The notes beneath the pieces were generated by a model, which worked only from the letters and a program-made list of their open reading frames with translations, ran no database searches and was not told the origin of the DNA. The position numbers were made by a program, and so were the translations under genes. Below, piece after piece: positions 56,595 through 64,000 of a stretch of DNA of 64,000 bases; within the stretch, counting starts at the first letter, position 1, and the number at the start of each line of letters is the position of its first letter. Location: NCBI GenBank assembly GCA_903828145.1, contig CAIKKY010000007.1, positions 248,001 through 312,000 of the forward strand. Reading direction: 5' to 3'. Source of the stretch: an uncultured Hyphomicrobiales bacterium (GTDB lineage Bacteria > Pseudomonadota > Alphaproteobacteria > Rhizobiales > Devosiaceae).

Positions 56595-57311
56595 ATGGAT
56601 CAGTTTTTTGACATTCCCACCCTCATCGTCATCGGCGTGGCCATTGTGGTCCTGTTCCGGCTGCGCCAGGTGCTGGGCACCCGCACCGGCAACGAGCGTC
56701 CACCCGTTGAGCGGACGCGGGCGGCGACAGAGAAACCGGCCCCGGTCGAGGATAATGTCGTGGCCATGCGCCGTCCGCCGGCCGATGGTTCCGAAGACGC
56801 CGAGCGGCGGGCCCGGAAGCTCGATACTGAAATTACCCAGTTTGCCCACGGTGATGAGGCTCTTGCAGCAGGGCTGCGCGTGTTGGTGGAGGCAGACCCG
56901 ACCTTCGGGCCCAAGTCCTTCCTTGAGGGCGCAAAGTCGGCCTATGAAATGATCATCACCGCCTTCGCCGAAGGCGACCGCGCGACGCTGAAAAACCTGC
57001 TGGATCGCGATGTGTTCGACGGCTTCGAAGAGGCCATCAAGGGCCGCGAGGCCAATGGCCACAAGGTCGATTTCACCTTTGTCGGTCTGCCGAAAATCGA
57101 GATCTCGAATGCTGAATACGACAAGAAGGCCGTCAGCGTCACCGTGCGCTTCCATGCCGAAGTCGTATCCGCGACCCGCGATAAGGATGGCGCGCTGATC
57201 GAGGGCGACGCTGAACAGGTCAAGACCATTGCCGATGAATGGACCTTCGCGCGGAACCCCAAATCGCGGGATCCGAACTGGAAGCTCGTCGCCACCAGCC
57301 AGCTTGAGTAA
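56595..57311 (+). CDS. timA: Tim44-like membrane protein
   Basis: The 238-residue protein has a single N-terminal membrane helix (about residues 8-24, TLIVIGVAIVVLFRL), an acidic/basic linker and a Tim44/TIM-like C-terminal domain with FLEGAKSAYEMIITAFAEGDR, LLDRDVFDGFEEAI and RFHAEVVSATRDKDG. Bacterial Tim44-like proteins are tied to protein translocation or membrane-associated folding. The secB-fxsA-timA-smr order is common in this order. Confidence 0.88.
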   Translation: MDQFFDIPTLIVIGVAIVVLFRLRQVLGTRTGNERPPVERTRAATEKPAPVEDNVVAMRRPPADGSEDAERRARKLDTEITQFAHGDEALAAGLRVLVEADPTFGPKSFLEGAKSAYEMIITAFAEGDRATLKNLLDRDVFDGFEEAIKGREANGHKVDFTFVGLPKIEISNAEYDKKAVSVTVRFHAEVVSATRDKDGALIEGDAEQVKTIADEWTFARNPKSRDPNWKLVATSQLE

Positions 57312-57335
57312 GACGCTGGCCGGAGGACAGGTGCC

Positions 57336-57926
57336 ATGGCGCGGCGAAAGCGCGAACGGGACTTGCCGGATTGGCACCTGTGGCGGGAGGTGACACGGAC
57401 CGTGACACCGCTCCGCCCCGGCGAAGCTCCCCCTGCCTTTGAGGAACCGCTGACGGCCAGCTTGCCGCTGCCCCTGCCGCCATCGCCCCTCTCAAAGCCC
57501 AAGCCTGAACCGTTCTTCATTCCCATGCCGTCCTATCGGCCCGGTGGCGCACCAGCGCCCCGCCCTCAGCACGATATTGAGCCGCGGCTCAAGCAGCGGC
57601 TGCAACGGGGCCATATTGATATCGACGGCACCATTGACCTCCATGGTATGCGCCAGTCCGAGGCCCACGAGGCGCTGAAGCGCTATGTTACGGCACGCTG
57701 GACCCGTGGCGACCGCACCTTGCTGGTGATTACCGGCAAGGGGCTGAAAAAGACCGGCCCCGATGCCGCCGTTATCATCGAGCGCGGTGTTCTCCGCGCC
57801 ATGTTGCCGGTGTGGCTCAGCGAGCCACCACTTTCAGGATTGGTCGCGGGATGGGATAATGCCGCTCAGGGCCATGGGGGGCAGGGCGCGTTCTATGTCC
57901 GCCTGCGCCGCGAGAGGGATTACTGA
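57336..57926 (+). CDS. Smr domain protein (MutS2-type endonuclease domain)
   Basis: The 196-residue protein has a proline-rich basic N-terminus and a C-terminal Smr domain with TIDLHGMRQSEAHEALKRYV, TLLVITGKGLKKTG and the glycine-rich GHGGQGAFYVRLR end. Smr domains nick or cleave nucleic acids and, in stand-alone form, act in RNA or DNA processing. It overlaps the downstream XRE regulator by one base (TGATG). A MltA lytic transglycosylase gene, often between timA and smr in relatives, is absent. Confidence 0.88.
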   Translation: MARRKRERDLPDWHLWREVTRTVTPLRPGEAPPAFEEPLTASLPLPLPPSPLSKPKPEPFFIPMPSYRPGGAPAPRPQHDIEPRLKQRLQRGHIDIDGTIDLHGMRQSEAHEALKRYVTARWTRGDRTLLVITGKGLKKTGPDAAVIIERGVLRAMLPVWLSEPPLSGLVAGWDNAAQGHGGQGAFYVRLRRERDY

Positions 57927-58285
57927 TGACGCCGCTCGGGTTGAAGCTGCGGACCCTGCGCGAAGAGCGCGGCGTGACGCTGAAGGATATGGCCGCAGCG
58001 CTCCGCGTCTCGAGCGCCTATTTGAGCGCGCTGGAACACGGCAAGCGCGGCAAGCCGACCTGGATGCTGCTCCAGCGCATCATCGCCTATTTCAATGTTA
58101 TCTGGGATGAGGCCGAAGACCTGCAGCGGCTCGCGGAAATGAGCGACCCGCGCGTGGTGATCGATACCGCTGGCATGGCCCCCGAAGCGACCGAACTCGC
58201 CAATCGTCTGGCGCGCGACATTGGTAAGCTGAACGCCGAGGATCTTGCCCATCTATCGAGTGAGATCACCCGGCGTCTTCGCTAG
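57926..58285 (+). CDS. XRE-family helix-turn-helix regulator
   Basis: The 119-residue protein has the XRE fold near its N-terminus (LGLKLRTLREERGVTLKDMA, LRVSSAYLSALEHGKRGKPT) and a helical C-terminal part. It is translationally coupled to the Smr gene, and its stop directly abuts the hslU stop. The pairing with Smr is conserved in the order, but its targets are unknown. Confidence 0.85.
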   Translation: MTPLGLKLRTLREERGVTLKDMAAALRVSSAYLSALEHGKRGKPTWMLLQRIIAYFNVIWDEAEDLQRLAEMSDPRVVIDTAGMAPEATELANRLARDIGKLNAEDLAHLSSEITRRLR

Positions 58286-59587
58286 TTACAGCACAAACCG
58301 GCTGAGGTCTGTGTCGGCGGCCATTTTGCCAATCCGCTCATCGACATAGGCCGCGTCAATCCGCACGGCGTCGCCGTTGCGCTCGGGCGCATCGAAGGAA
58401 ATGTCCTCCACCAGCCGTTCCATAATGGTGGCGAGGCGGCGGGCGCCGATGTTTTCAACGGTCGAATTCACCTTCACCGCAGCATCGGCAATCGCCTCGA
58501 TGGCATCGGGTGTGAACTCAAGCGCCATCCCTTCGGTCTCCATCAGCGCCGAATACTGCTTGATCAGGCTGGCATCCGTGTCGTTCAGGATGCGGATCAG
58601 ATCGTCGCGGCCAAGCGGCTTCAGTTCCACACGGATCGGCAGACGGCCCTGCAATTCGGGCAGCAGGTCCGAGGGTTTCGATACATGGAACGCTCCCGAC
58701 GCGATGAACAGGATATGGTCGGTTTTCACCGGCCCATATTTGGTCGCGACTGTGGTGCCTTCGATCAACGGCAGCAGGTCGCGCTGCACGCCCTCACGTG
58801 ACGGCCCCTGGCCGTAGCCTTCGCGGTTCGCCACCTTGTCGATTTCATCGATGAAGGCGATGCCGTGGTTCTCCACAAGGTCGATGGCGTCCCGCGTCAG
58901 CTGATCCTGATCGAGCAGCTTGTCGGCCTCTTCGGCCACCAGCGGCTGGTGCGCGTCCTTGACCTTGACCTTGCGCTTCACGCCACGCCCGCTGAGGGCT
59001 TTGCCCAGCATATCCTGCAGGTTGATCATGCTTGCGCCGGGCATGCCGGGGATTTCGAAGGGTCCGGTGGGGGCTGCGCCGGCCATCTCCAGCTCGATTT
59101 CACGCTCATCGAGTTCGTTGGTGCGCAACTTGGCCCGGAAGCTGTCGCGGGTCGAGGGCGAGGCCGACGAGCCAACGAGCGCATCCAGCACGCGCTCTTC
59201 GGCGTTCTTGTGCGCCTGCGCCTCCACTTCGCCGCGCTTTTTGTCGCGCAACAGCGAGATTCCGGCTTCCACCAGATCGCGCACGATCTGCTCCACGTCG
59301 CGGCCAACATAGCCGACTTCGGTGAACTTGGTTGCTTCCACCTTCACGAACGGGGCCTGCGCCAGCTTGGCAAGGCGGCGACTGATTTCGGTCTTGCCGA
59401 CGCCGGTCGGCCCGATCATCAGAATGTTTTTGGGCGTTACTTCCTGCCGCAGTTCGGGCGGCAACTGCTGGCGCCGCCAGCGGTTGCGCAGCGCTACGGC
59501 AACGGCCCGCTTGGCGTCACCCTGGCCCACGATATAGCGGTCGAGTTCGGCCACGATCTGGCGCGGCGTCAGGTTTGCGTCACTCAT
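58286..59587 (-). CDS. hslU: ATP-dependent protease ATPase subunit HslU (ClpY)
   Basis: HslU unfolds substrates for the HslV peptidase. The 433-residue AAA+ protein has [21 protein letters not shown], Walker [17 protein letters not shown], an intermediate I-domain (about residues 110-235), Walker [13 protein letters not shown], sensor regions and the C-terminal DLSRFVL that docks into HslV. It follows hslV after 22 bases. Confidence 0.97.
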   Translation of the reverse strand: MSDANLTPRQIVAELDRYIVGQGDAKRAVAVALRNRWRRQQLPPELRQEVTPKNILMIGPTGVGKTEISRRLAKLAQAPFVKVEATKFTEVGYVGRDVEQIVRDLVEAGISLLRDKKRGEVEAQAHKNAEERVLDALVGSSASPSTRDSFRAKLRTNELDEREIELEMAGAAPTGPFEIPGMPGASMINLQDMLGKALSGRGVKRKVKVKDAHQPLVAEEADKLLDQDQLTRDAIDLVENHGIAFIDEIDKVANREGYGQGPSREGVQRDLLPLIEGTTVATKYGPVKTDHILFIASGAFHVSKPSDLLPELQGRLPIRVELKPLGRDDLIRILNDTDASLIKQYSALMETEGMALEFTPDAIEAIADAAVKVNSTVENIGARRLATIMERLVEDISFDAPERNGDAVRIDAAYVDERIGKMAADTDLSRFVL

Positions 59588-59609
59588 ATCGGTCTCTTTT
59601 CCGTGCCGC

Positions 59610-60167
59610 TCAAAGCTCGATGGTTTCGAGGGTCACGTTTTCATTGGTGTAGATGCAGACTTCTGCAGCGATCTTCATCGCCTTGCGGGCAATGTCCTCG
59701 GCATCGAGATCGGTGTTTTCGGCGAGCGCCAGGGCCGCCGAATAGGCGTAATTGCCGCCTGAGCCGATGGCGATGGTCGCATGATCGGGCGTCAGCACGT
59801 CGCCATTGCCGGTAATCACCAGCGTGTCCGCCTTGTCCGCAACGATCATCATGGCCTCCAGCTTGCGCAGGTAGCGGTCCTGCCGCCAATCCTTGGCCAA
59901 TTCCACCGAGGCCCGCATGAGCTGATCGGGATATTGCTCGAGCTTGGCTTCCAGCCGCTCGAACAGCGTGAAGGCATCCGCCGTCGCCCCGGCGAATCCG
60001 CCGATCACGCGACCGCCCGCCAGGCGTCGCACCTTGCGCGCCGTATGCTTCATCACCGTATTGCCAACCGACACCTGGCCGTCGCCGGCGATAACGACCT
60101 TGTTGCCCTTGCGCACGGCGACAATGGTTGTGCCGTGCCAGCCGGGAAAATTATTGTCCTGAGCCAT
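59610..60167 (-). CDS. hslV: ATP-dependent protease peptidase subunit HslV (ClpQ)
   Basis: HslV is the proteasome-like peptidase ring. The 185-residue precursor has a 12-residue leader ([11 protein letters not shown]) before [20 protein letters not shown], so the catalytic threonine must be exposed by processing. Further motifs are [16 protein letters not shown] and [17 protein letters not shown]. It is divergent from hisB. Confidence 0.96.
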   Translation of the reverse strand: MAQDNNFPGWHGTTIVAVRKGNKVVIAGDGQVSVGNTVMKHTARKVRRLAGGRVIGGFAGATADAFTLFERLEAKLEQYPDQLMRASVELAKDWRQDRYLRKLEAMMIVADKADTLVITGNGDVLTPDHATIAIGSGGNYAYSAALALAENTDLDAEDIARKAMKIAAEVCIYTNENVTLETIEL

Positions 60168-60309
60168 AACTCACTCCTGAACCCTGCTCCTATTTAGGCC
60201 GCCCGGAAGTGAATGCAATGATCCTGCCCGTTTGGGCGGGGCTTTACCGCATCTTCAGCATTGCAGGCAGAGATGCTAACACCGCCGCACCACCAGCTGG
60301 GAACCTGCC

Positions 60310-60897
60310 ATGCGTACTGCCGAAATCAACCGCAAGACCAACGAAACCGAGATTGCCGTGAGCGTCAATCTCGATGGCTCCGGCAAGCACGAGATGGCAA
60401 CCGGCATCGGGTTTCTCGATCATATGCTGGATCAGCTGGCCCGCCATTCGTTGATCGACCTGGCCGTTCGCGCAAAGGGCGATCTGCACATTGATTTCCA
60501 CCACACGGCCGAAGATGTGGGCATTGCGCTTGGTCAGGCCATCAAACAGGCGTTGGGCGACAAGACTGGCATCCGTCGCTATGCCTCATCCGATCTGGTG
60601 ATGGACGAAGCCTTTACGCGGGTCGCGCTCGATGTCTCCGGGCGGCCGTTCCTCGTGTGGAAGGTTGAGTTCACCCGCGACAAGGTGGGCGAAATGGATA
60701 CCGAGCTGTTCCGCGAGTGGTTTCAGGCCTTCGCCATGAACGCAGGCATCACGCTGCATGTTGAGTGCCTGTATGGTGACAACAACCACCATATCGCCGA
60801 AAGTGCGTTCAAGGCCCTTGCCCGGGCCCTGCGCGATGCCGTTGAAATTGATCCGCGGCAAGCCGGCCGCATTCCGTCGACCAAGGGAACGCTTTAA
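60310..60897 (+). CDS. hisB: Imidazoleglycerol-phosphate dehydratase HisB (monofunctional)
   Basis: HisB dehydrates imidazoleglycerol phosphate in histidine synthesis. The 195-residue protein lacks a fused phosphatase. It has [20 protein letters not shown], the metal-binding histidines of [18 protein letters not shown] and [19 protein letters not shown]. It is the first gene of the histidine block. Confidence 0.97.
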   Translation: MRTAEINRKTNETEIAVSVNLDGSGKHEMATGIGFLDHMLDQLARHSLIDLAVRAKGDLHIDFHHTAEDVGIALGQAIKQALGDKTGIRRYASSDLVMDEAFTRVALDVSGRPFLVWKVEFTRDKVGEMDTELFREWFQAFAMNAGITLHVECLYGDNNHHIAESAFKALARALRDAVEIDPRQAGRIPSTKGTL

Positions 60898-61076
60898 CCG
60901 TAGAGCTGCCCTGCGAGCAGCACCGTCGCAGCAAAGAGCAGAGCCACGATCAGCAAGGCCAGCGCGACCCCGCCGAAAAACTCGGCTCCGCGCGCCGCAA
61001 AAGGTGGCGCCGGGGTACCCAGCACAGGGCTGACAAGGTTTGTCTCAGGATGAAATCCTGGGGGGTCATGGGTCAT
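60894..61076 (-). CDS. Small membrane protein between hisB and the DUF2628 gene
   Basis: The 60-residue protein has a proline-rich polar N-terminus and a C-terminal membrane helix (about residues 36-58, [20 protein letters not shown]). Its start has a GAGGAGCAGAGA ribosome site, and it overlaps the hisB stop by four bases in convergent orientation. I cannot name a family; it may be a real small membrane protein, but purifying selection would have to be tested. Confidence 0.5.
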   Translation of the reverse strand: MTHDPPGFHPETNLVSPVLGTPAPPFAARGAEFFGGVALALLIVALLFAATVLLAGQLYG

Positions 61077-61194
61077 TCTCTGCTCCTCTTGCCCTCATTC
61101 GAATCAAAACGGGTGCCAGCCCTTTAGGTTCCGGCGCTTCCCACCTGCCACGATTTGGTCTAAGGCGAAGCCGAAGACAGCAAGGATCAGGCCT

Positions 61195-61536
61195 GTGACA
61201 CTCTTCTCGGTCTATCTCAAAGCGCATGATGAGCCCGTGACTGTGGCCGACCGCTTCTCGTGGTTTGCCGGTCTGTTTCCCGTGGTTTACGCGCTCTGGC
61301 ACCGCCTCTGGCTGATGCTCTTCCTGTGGATCATTGCGGTGGCGGCGGTAGCGGCCCTCTCAGCCCATGTCGGCGATGAGGTTACGGTCGCCCTCGGCGC
61401 ACTCGTTGCCCTGTTCTTCGGGCTCGAGGGCACGTCTTTCCGCCGCGCCAAGCTGGCGAAGCGCCTGCGGTACGCCGGTGAGGCTATCGAGCGTGACCGT
61501 GATCTCGCCGCCTATAGCGCGATGAGCCGTCCGTGA
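61195..61536 (+). CDS. DUF2628 family membrane protein
   Basis: The 113-residue protein has a polar N-terminus with [21 protein letters not shown], then hydrophobic helices (about residues 25-80) and a basic charged C-terminus. This matches the DUF2628 layout found between hisB and hisH in related genomes. The role is unknown. GTG start; its stop overlaps the hisH start by four bases. Confidence 0.8.
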   Translation: MTLFSVYLKAHDEPVTVADRFSWFAGLFPVVYALWHRLWLMLFLWIIAVAAVAALSAHVGDEVTVALGALVALFFGLEGTSFRRAKLAKRLRYAGEAIERDRDLAAYSAMSRP

Positions 61537-62183
61537 GCAGCGTCGCCATCATTGATTATGGGTCTGGCAACCTCCGCTCGGCCGCCAAGGCCTTTGAACG
61601 GGCAGCGCGCGACCACGGCCGCAATACGGAAATCATCGTCACCGCTGATCCCGGCCGGGTGCTGAAAGCCGATCGTATCGTGCTGCCGGGCGTGGGGGCC
61701 TTTGCCGATTGCCGGGCCGGGCTCGATGCCGTGCCAGGCATGACCGAGGCCCTGACCGAGAAGGTCATCAGGGGCGGCACCCCGTTCCTGGGCATTTGCG
61801 TCGGCATGCAGCTCATGGCCACCGAGGGGCGCGAAAAATCCGTCACCCAGGGCTTGGGCTGGATTCCCGGCGTCGTCGTTCGGCTTACGCCCATGGGCGC
61901 ACTCAAGGTGCCGCACATGGGTTGGAACACCCTGCGGTTTGATGCACGCCACCCCGTGTTCAAGGGCCTCGCCGATGGGTCCGAAGGGCTCCATGCCTAT
62001 TTTGTCCACTCGTATCACATGGTGGCCGATCATCCGGCGCAGGTGCTCGCCACAGCGGAATACGGTCAGTCTGTGACGGCCGTCGTCGGGCGCGACAATA
62101 TGGTGGGCACGCAGTTTCACCCCGAAAAGAGCCAGCGCCTCGGCCTCGGCCTGATCGGGAATTTTCTCGGATGGTCGCCGTGA
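61533..62183 (+). CDS. hisH: Imidazole glycerol phosphate synthase, glutamine amidotransferase subunit HisH
   Basis: HisH releases ammonia from glutamine for HisF. The 216-residue class I amidotransferase has [19 protein letters not shown], the nucleophile cysteine in [12 protein letters not shown], and the His/Glu of [14 protein letters not shown]. It overlaps hisA by 13 bases. Confidence 0.96.
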   Translation: MSSVAIIDYGSGNLRSAAKAFERAARDHGRNTEIIVTADPGRVLKADRIVLPGVGAFADCRAGLDAVPGMTEALTEKVIRGGTPFLGICVGMQLMATEGREKSVTQGLGWIPGVVVRLTPMGALKVPHMGWNTLRFDARHPVFKGLADGSEGLHAYFVHSYHMVADHPAQVLATAEYGQSVTAVVGRDNMVGTQFHPEKSQRLGLGLIGNFLGWSP

Positions 62184-62914
62184 GACTCTATCCCGCCATT
62201 GATCTCAAAGACGGCCAGTGCGTTCGGCTGAAGCTGGGCGATATGAACGCCGCCACGGTGTTCAACACCAACCCGGCCGCCCAGGCGCTGGAGTTCCAAA
62301 CTCAGGGCTTCGATTACCTGCATGTGGTCGATCTCAATGGTGCCTTTGCAGGCGAAAGCGTCAATACCGCAGCGGTTGAGGCGATCCTCAGGGCCGTGCA
62401 TATGCCTGTGCAACTGGGCGGCGGCATCCGGACGCTTGCCCATATTGAGGCCTGGCTCACCCGCGGCCTCGCCCGCGTGATCCTCGGTACGGTGGCTGTG
62501 CGCGACCCCGCGCTGGTGCGTGAAGCGGCGCGGCGGTTCCCCGGCAAGGTTGCCGTCGGAATCGACGCCCGGGGCGGCAAGGTGGCCGTCGAAGGCTGGG
62601 CCGAAACATCGGAACTGTCCGCCATCGAACTCGCCCAACGCTTTGAAGGCGCTGGCGTGGCGGCAATTATCTATACCGATATCGATCGCGACGGCATCCT
62701 CACCGGCATCAACTGGCCTTCGACGCTTGACCTCGCGAAAGCCGTTTCCATCCCGGTGATCGCGTCGGGTGGGCTAGCGTCAATGGCCGATATCCGCACC
62801 ATGACCGAGCCCGACTACGCCCTGCTCGACGGGGCGATTTCGGGCCGGGCGCTCTACGATGGCCGGGTTGATTCACGTGAAGCACTGGCGCTGCTCAGGG
62901 GGATCGCGGCATGA
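62171..62914 (+). CDS. hisA: Phosphoribosylformimino-5-aminoimidazole carboxamide ribotide isomerase HisA
   Basis: The 247-residue TIM-barrel isomerase opens [19 protein letters not shown], has [34 protein letters not shown] and [14 protein letters not shown]. The ATG at 62171 is inside hisH; a GTG three codons later is also plausible. It overlaps the next small gene by four bases. Confidence 0.96.
   Translation: MVAVRLYPAIDLKDGQCVRLKLGDMNAATVFNTNPAAQALEFQTQGFDYLHVVDLNGAFAGESVNTAAVEAILRAVHMPVQLGGGIRTLAHIEAWLTRGLARVILGTVAVRDPALVREAARRFPGKVAVGIDARGGKVAVEGWAETSELSAIELAQRFEGAGVAAIIYTDIDRDGILTGINWPSTLDLAKAVSIPVIASGGLASMADIRTMTEPDYALLDGAISGRALYDGRVDSREALALLRGIAA
62869..62884. promoter_or_regulatory. 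parS-like sequence inside hisA (outlier)
   Basis: TGATTCACGTGAAGCA matches parS in 14 of 16 positions. It lies in hisA, about 10 kb from the putative origin on the opposite side to the main cluster. It may be chance. Confidence 0.35.
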
Positions 62915-63126
62915 ACGATCACCGGACGGGCCCCACCATCGTCAAGCGCGTCTCGCTCTGGTGGTACGCGGGCCTGCTGCCGCTGATCCTCGCTATACTC
63001 TACGGCTCGGCCGCCGGAATCCTGTCGCCGTGGTTTATGCCGCTCGGGCTCTTCGCCGCGATTTTCTGGGTGATCTCGCTGCTTTTTGCCCTGGTTGCCC
63101 TTGTCCGCCTGCGGAGAAAGAAATGA
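62911..63126 (+). CDS. Small membrane protein within the histidine operon
   Basis: The 71-residue protein has two hydrophobic helices (about residues 18-38 and 42-64) and a basic C-terminus ending RLRRKK. It starts in an ATGA overlap with hisA and ends in a four-base overlap with hisF, so the reading frame is firmly embedded in the operon. Family and role are unknown to me. Confidence 0.7.
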   Translation: MNDHRTGPTIVKRVSLWWYAGLLPLILAILYGSAAGILSPWFMPLGLFAAIFWVISLLFALVALVRLRRKK

Positions 63127-63911
63127 CCCTCAAGACCCGGCTCATCCCCTGCCTCGATGTCAAGGACGGTCGGGTGGTCAAGGGCGTGCAGTTCGTTGAT
63201 CTGGTGGATGCCGGGGATCCGGTGGAAGCGGCCATGGCCTATGATGCAGCCGGTGCCGATGAACTCTGTTTCCTCGATATCACCGCAAGCCACGAAGACC
63301 GGGATACGATTTTCGACGTTGTGGCCCGAACGGCCGAGCATTGCTTCATGCCCGTCACCGTGGGCGGCGGCATTCGCAAGGTTGAGGATATCCGCAAGCT
63401 GCTCCTCGCCGGTGCCGACAAGGTGTCCATCAACACGGCAGCCGTGAACGACCCCGATTTTGTGTCGCGCGCCGCCGATAAGTTCGGCGACCAGTGCATT
63501 GTGGTTTCAGTTGACGCCCGCCGCCGCGCCGATGGCACGGGCTGGGAAATCTTCACCCATGGCGGTCGCACGGCCACCGGCCTCGACGCGGTGGAATTTG
63601 CCGTGGCCATGGTCAATCGGGGCGCTGGTGAACTGCTCGTCACATCCATGGACCGCGATGGCACGAAATCCGGCTTCGATCTGGCGCTTACCCGCACCAT
63701 TGCCGATGCCGTGCATGTGCCGGTGATCGCCTCAGGTGGGGTCGGGTCGCTCGATGATCTTGTGGCGGGTGTTGTCGAAGGGCACGCCAGTGCTGTGCTC
63801 GCAGCATCGATTTTCCACTTCGGCACCTACACCATCCCCGAGGCGAAGGCCTATCTCCACCGCCACGGCGTGCCGGTTCGCAATGATGGCAGCTTCGGAG
63901 CCCTCCCATGA
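63123..63911 (+). CDS. hisF: Imidazole glycerol phosphate synthase, cyclase subunit HisF
   Basis: HisF uses ammonia from HisH to form imidazole glycerol phosphate and AICAR. The 262-residue TIM barrel has [57 protein letters not shown] and [13 protein letters not shown], including the catalytic aspartates. The ATG at 63123 starts inside the upstream small gene; the 5'-extended frame is not family-like. Confidence 0.97.
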   Translation: MTLKTRLIPCLDVKDGRVVKGVQFVDLVDAGDPVEAAMAYDAAGADELCFLDITASHEDRDTIFDVVARTAEHCFMPVTVGGGIRKVEDIRKLLLAGADKVSINTAAVNDPDFVSRAADKFGDQCIVVSVDARRRADGTGWEIFTHGGRTATGLDAVEFAVAMVNRGAGELLVTSMDRDGTKSGFDLALTRTIADAVHVPVIASGGVGSLDDLVAGVVEGHASAVLAASIFHFGTYTIPEAKAYLHRHGVPVRNDGSFGALP

Positions 63912-64000
63912 GCTTCTCGCTTGAAGACCTTGATGCCCGCATCGGCTTGCGCGCCAGTGCCGCCCCCGAAGACAGCTATACAGCAAAGCTGATCGCCGCC
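63908..64000 (+). CDS. hisE: Phosphoribosyl-ATP pyrophosphatase HisE, 3' truncated by window edge
   Basis: Only the first 31 codons are present. [18 protein letters not shown] and the SYTAKLIAA stretch match the N-terminus of HisE, which hydrolyses phosphoribosyl-ATP in the second step of histidine synthesis. The ATG overlaps the hisF stop by four bases, in the expected hisH-hisA-hisF-hisE order. Catalytic residues lie beyond the window. Confidence 0.85.
   Translation, partial: MSFSLEDLDARIGLRASAAPEDSYTAKLIAA

Noticed and set aside
60225-60242. CCTGCCC-GTTT-GGGCGGG hairpin as a terminator upstream of hisB
   Set aside because: It lies in the divergent hslV-hisB promoter region rather than after a gene, and no T-run follows.

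Overview
The window is a gene-dense, GC-rich stretch of an alphaproteobacterial chromosome that reads as origin-proximal core genome plus two transport/utilisation inserts. Order Hyphomicrobiales (rhizobia-like) is supported by conserved blocks: parB-parA-rsmG-mnmG-mnmE-rho-hemJ-hemE, maf-aroE-coaE-dnaQ-secB-fxsA-timA-smr, hslUV with hisB/hisH/hisA/hisF/hisE, and hemY-mitofilin-hemD-hemC opposite tsaD-gpsA. A Devosia-like genus is my guess and is not proven by the sequence.

Region by region. 1-8.2 kb: the 3' part of a large NAD-glutamate dehydrogenase facing purH, a membrane-anchored collagen-like protein, a two-gene unit (unknown protein plus winged-helix regulator) behind a long palindrome, a GyrI-like protein and tRNA-Thr(CGT). 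8.2-15.4 kb: haem genes hemC-hemD-mitofilin-hemY on the minus strand, divergent from tsaD-gpsA-YciI-EVE. 15.4-16.2 kb: a small overlapping gene pair with an operator-like palindrome, resembling an autoregulated toxin-antitoxin-type module. 16.2-20.5 kb: SDHAF4-like gene, htpX, rsmB and a heparinase II/III-like gene. 20.6-29.2 kb: accessory region with a proline-rich anchored protein, a 48-residue basic microprotein, then an ABC sugar importer (no ATPase), a LacI regulator and a GH127 beta-L-arabinofuranosidase-type enzyme under three LacI-type operators, a second LacI regulator and a pterin dehydratase. 29.4-33.3 kb: sulfate/thiosulfate ABC transporter sbp-cysT-cysW-cysA. 33.4-43.9 kb: ftsK-lolA-xthA, a cyclic-nucleotide-binding protein, an OmpR-type regulator, yggS, leuS-lptE-holA.

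43.9-64 kb is the replication-origin neighbourhood. parAB lies with four close matches to the parS sequence between 43.9 and 48.1 kb. The 408-base gap between hemE (minus) and maf (plus) contains an exact DnaA box, further box-like sites, a CtrA-like site and an AT-rich tract, and the genes nearest the gap point away from it on both sides. I interpret this gap as oriC. To its right come maf-aroE-coaE-dnaQ, secB, fxsA, timA, smr and an XRE-type regulator, then hslUV and the histidine genes, with three small membrane proteins interleaved. The window ends inside hisE.

I see no rRNA, insertion sequence, integrase, prophage or CRISPR array. The most interesting points are the putative oriC/parS region, the triple operator of the arabinofuranoside cluster, the two-gene palindrome-associated modules at 6.6-7.3 kb and 15.4-16.2 kb, and the collagen-like membrane protein.
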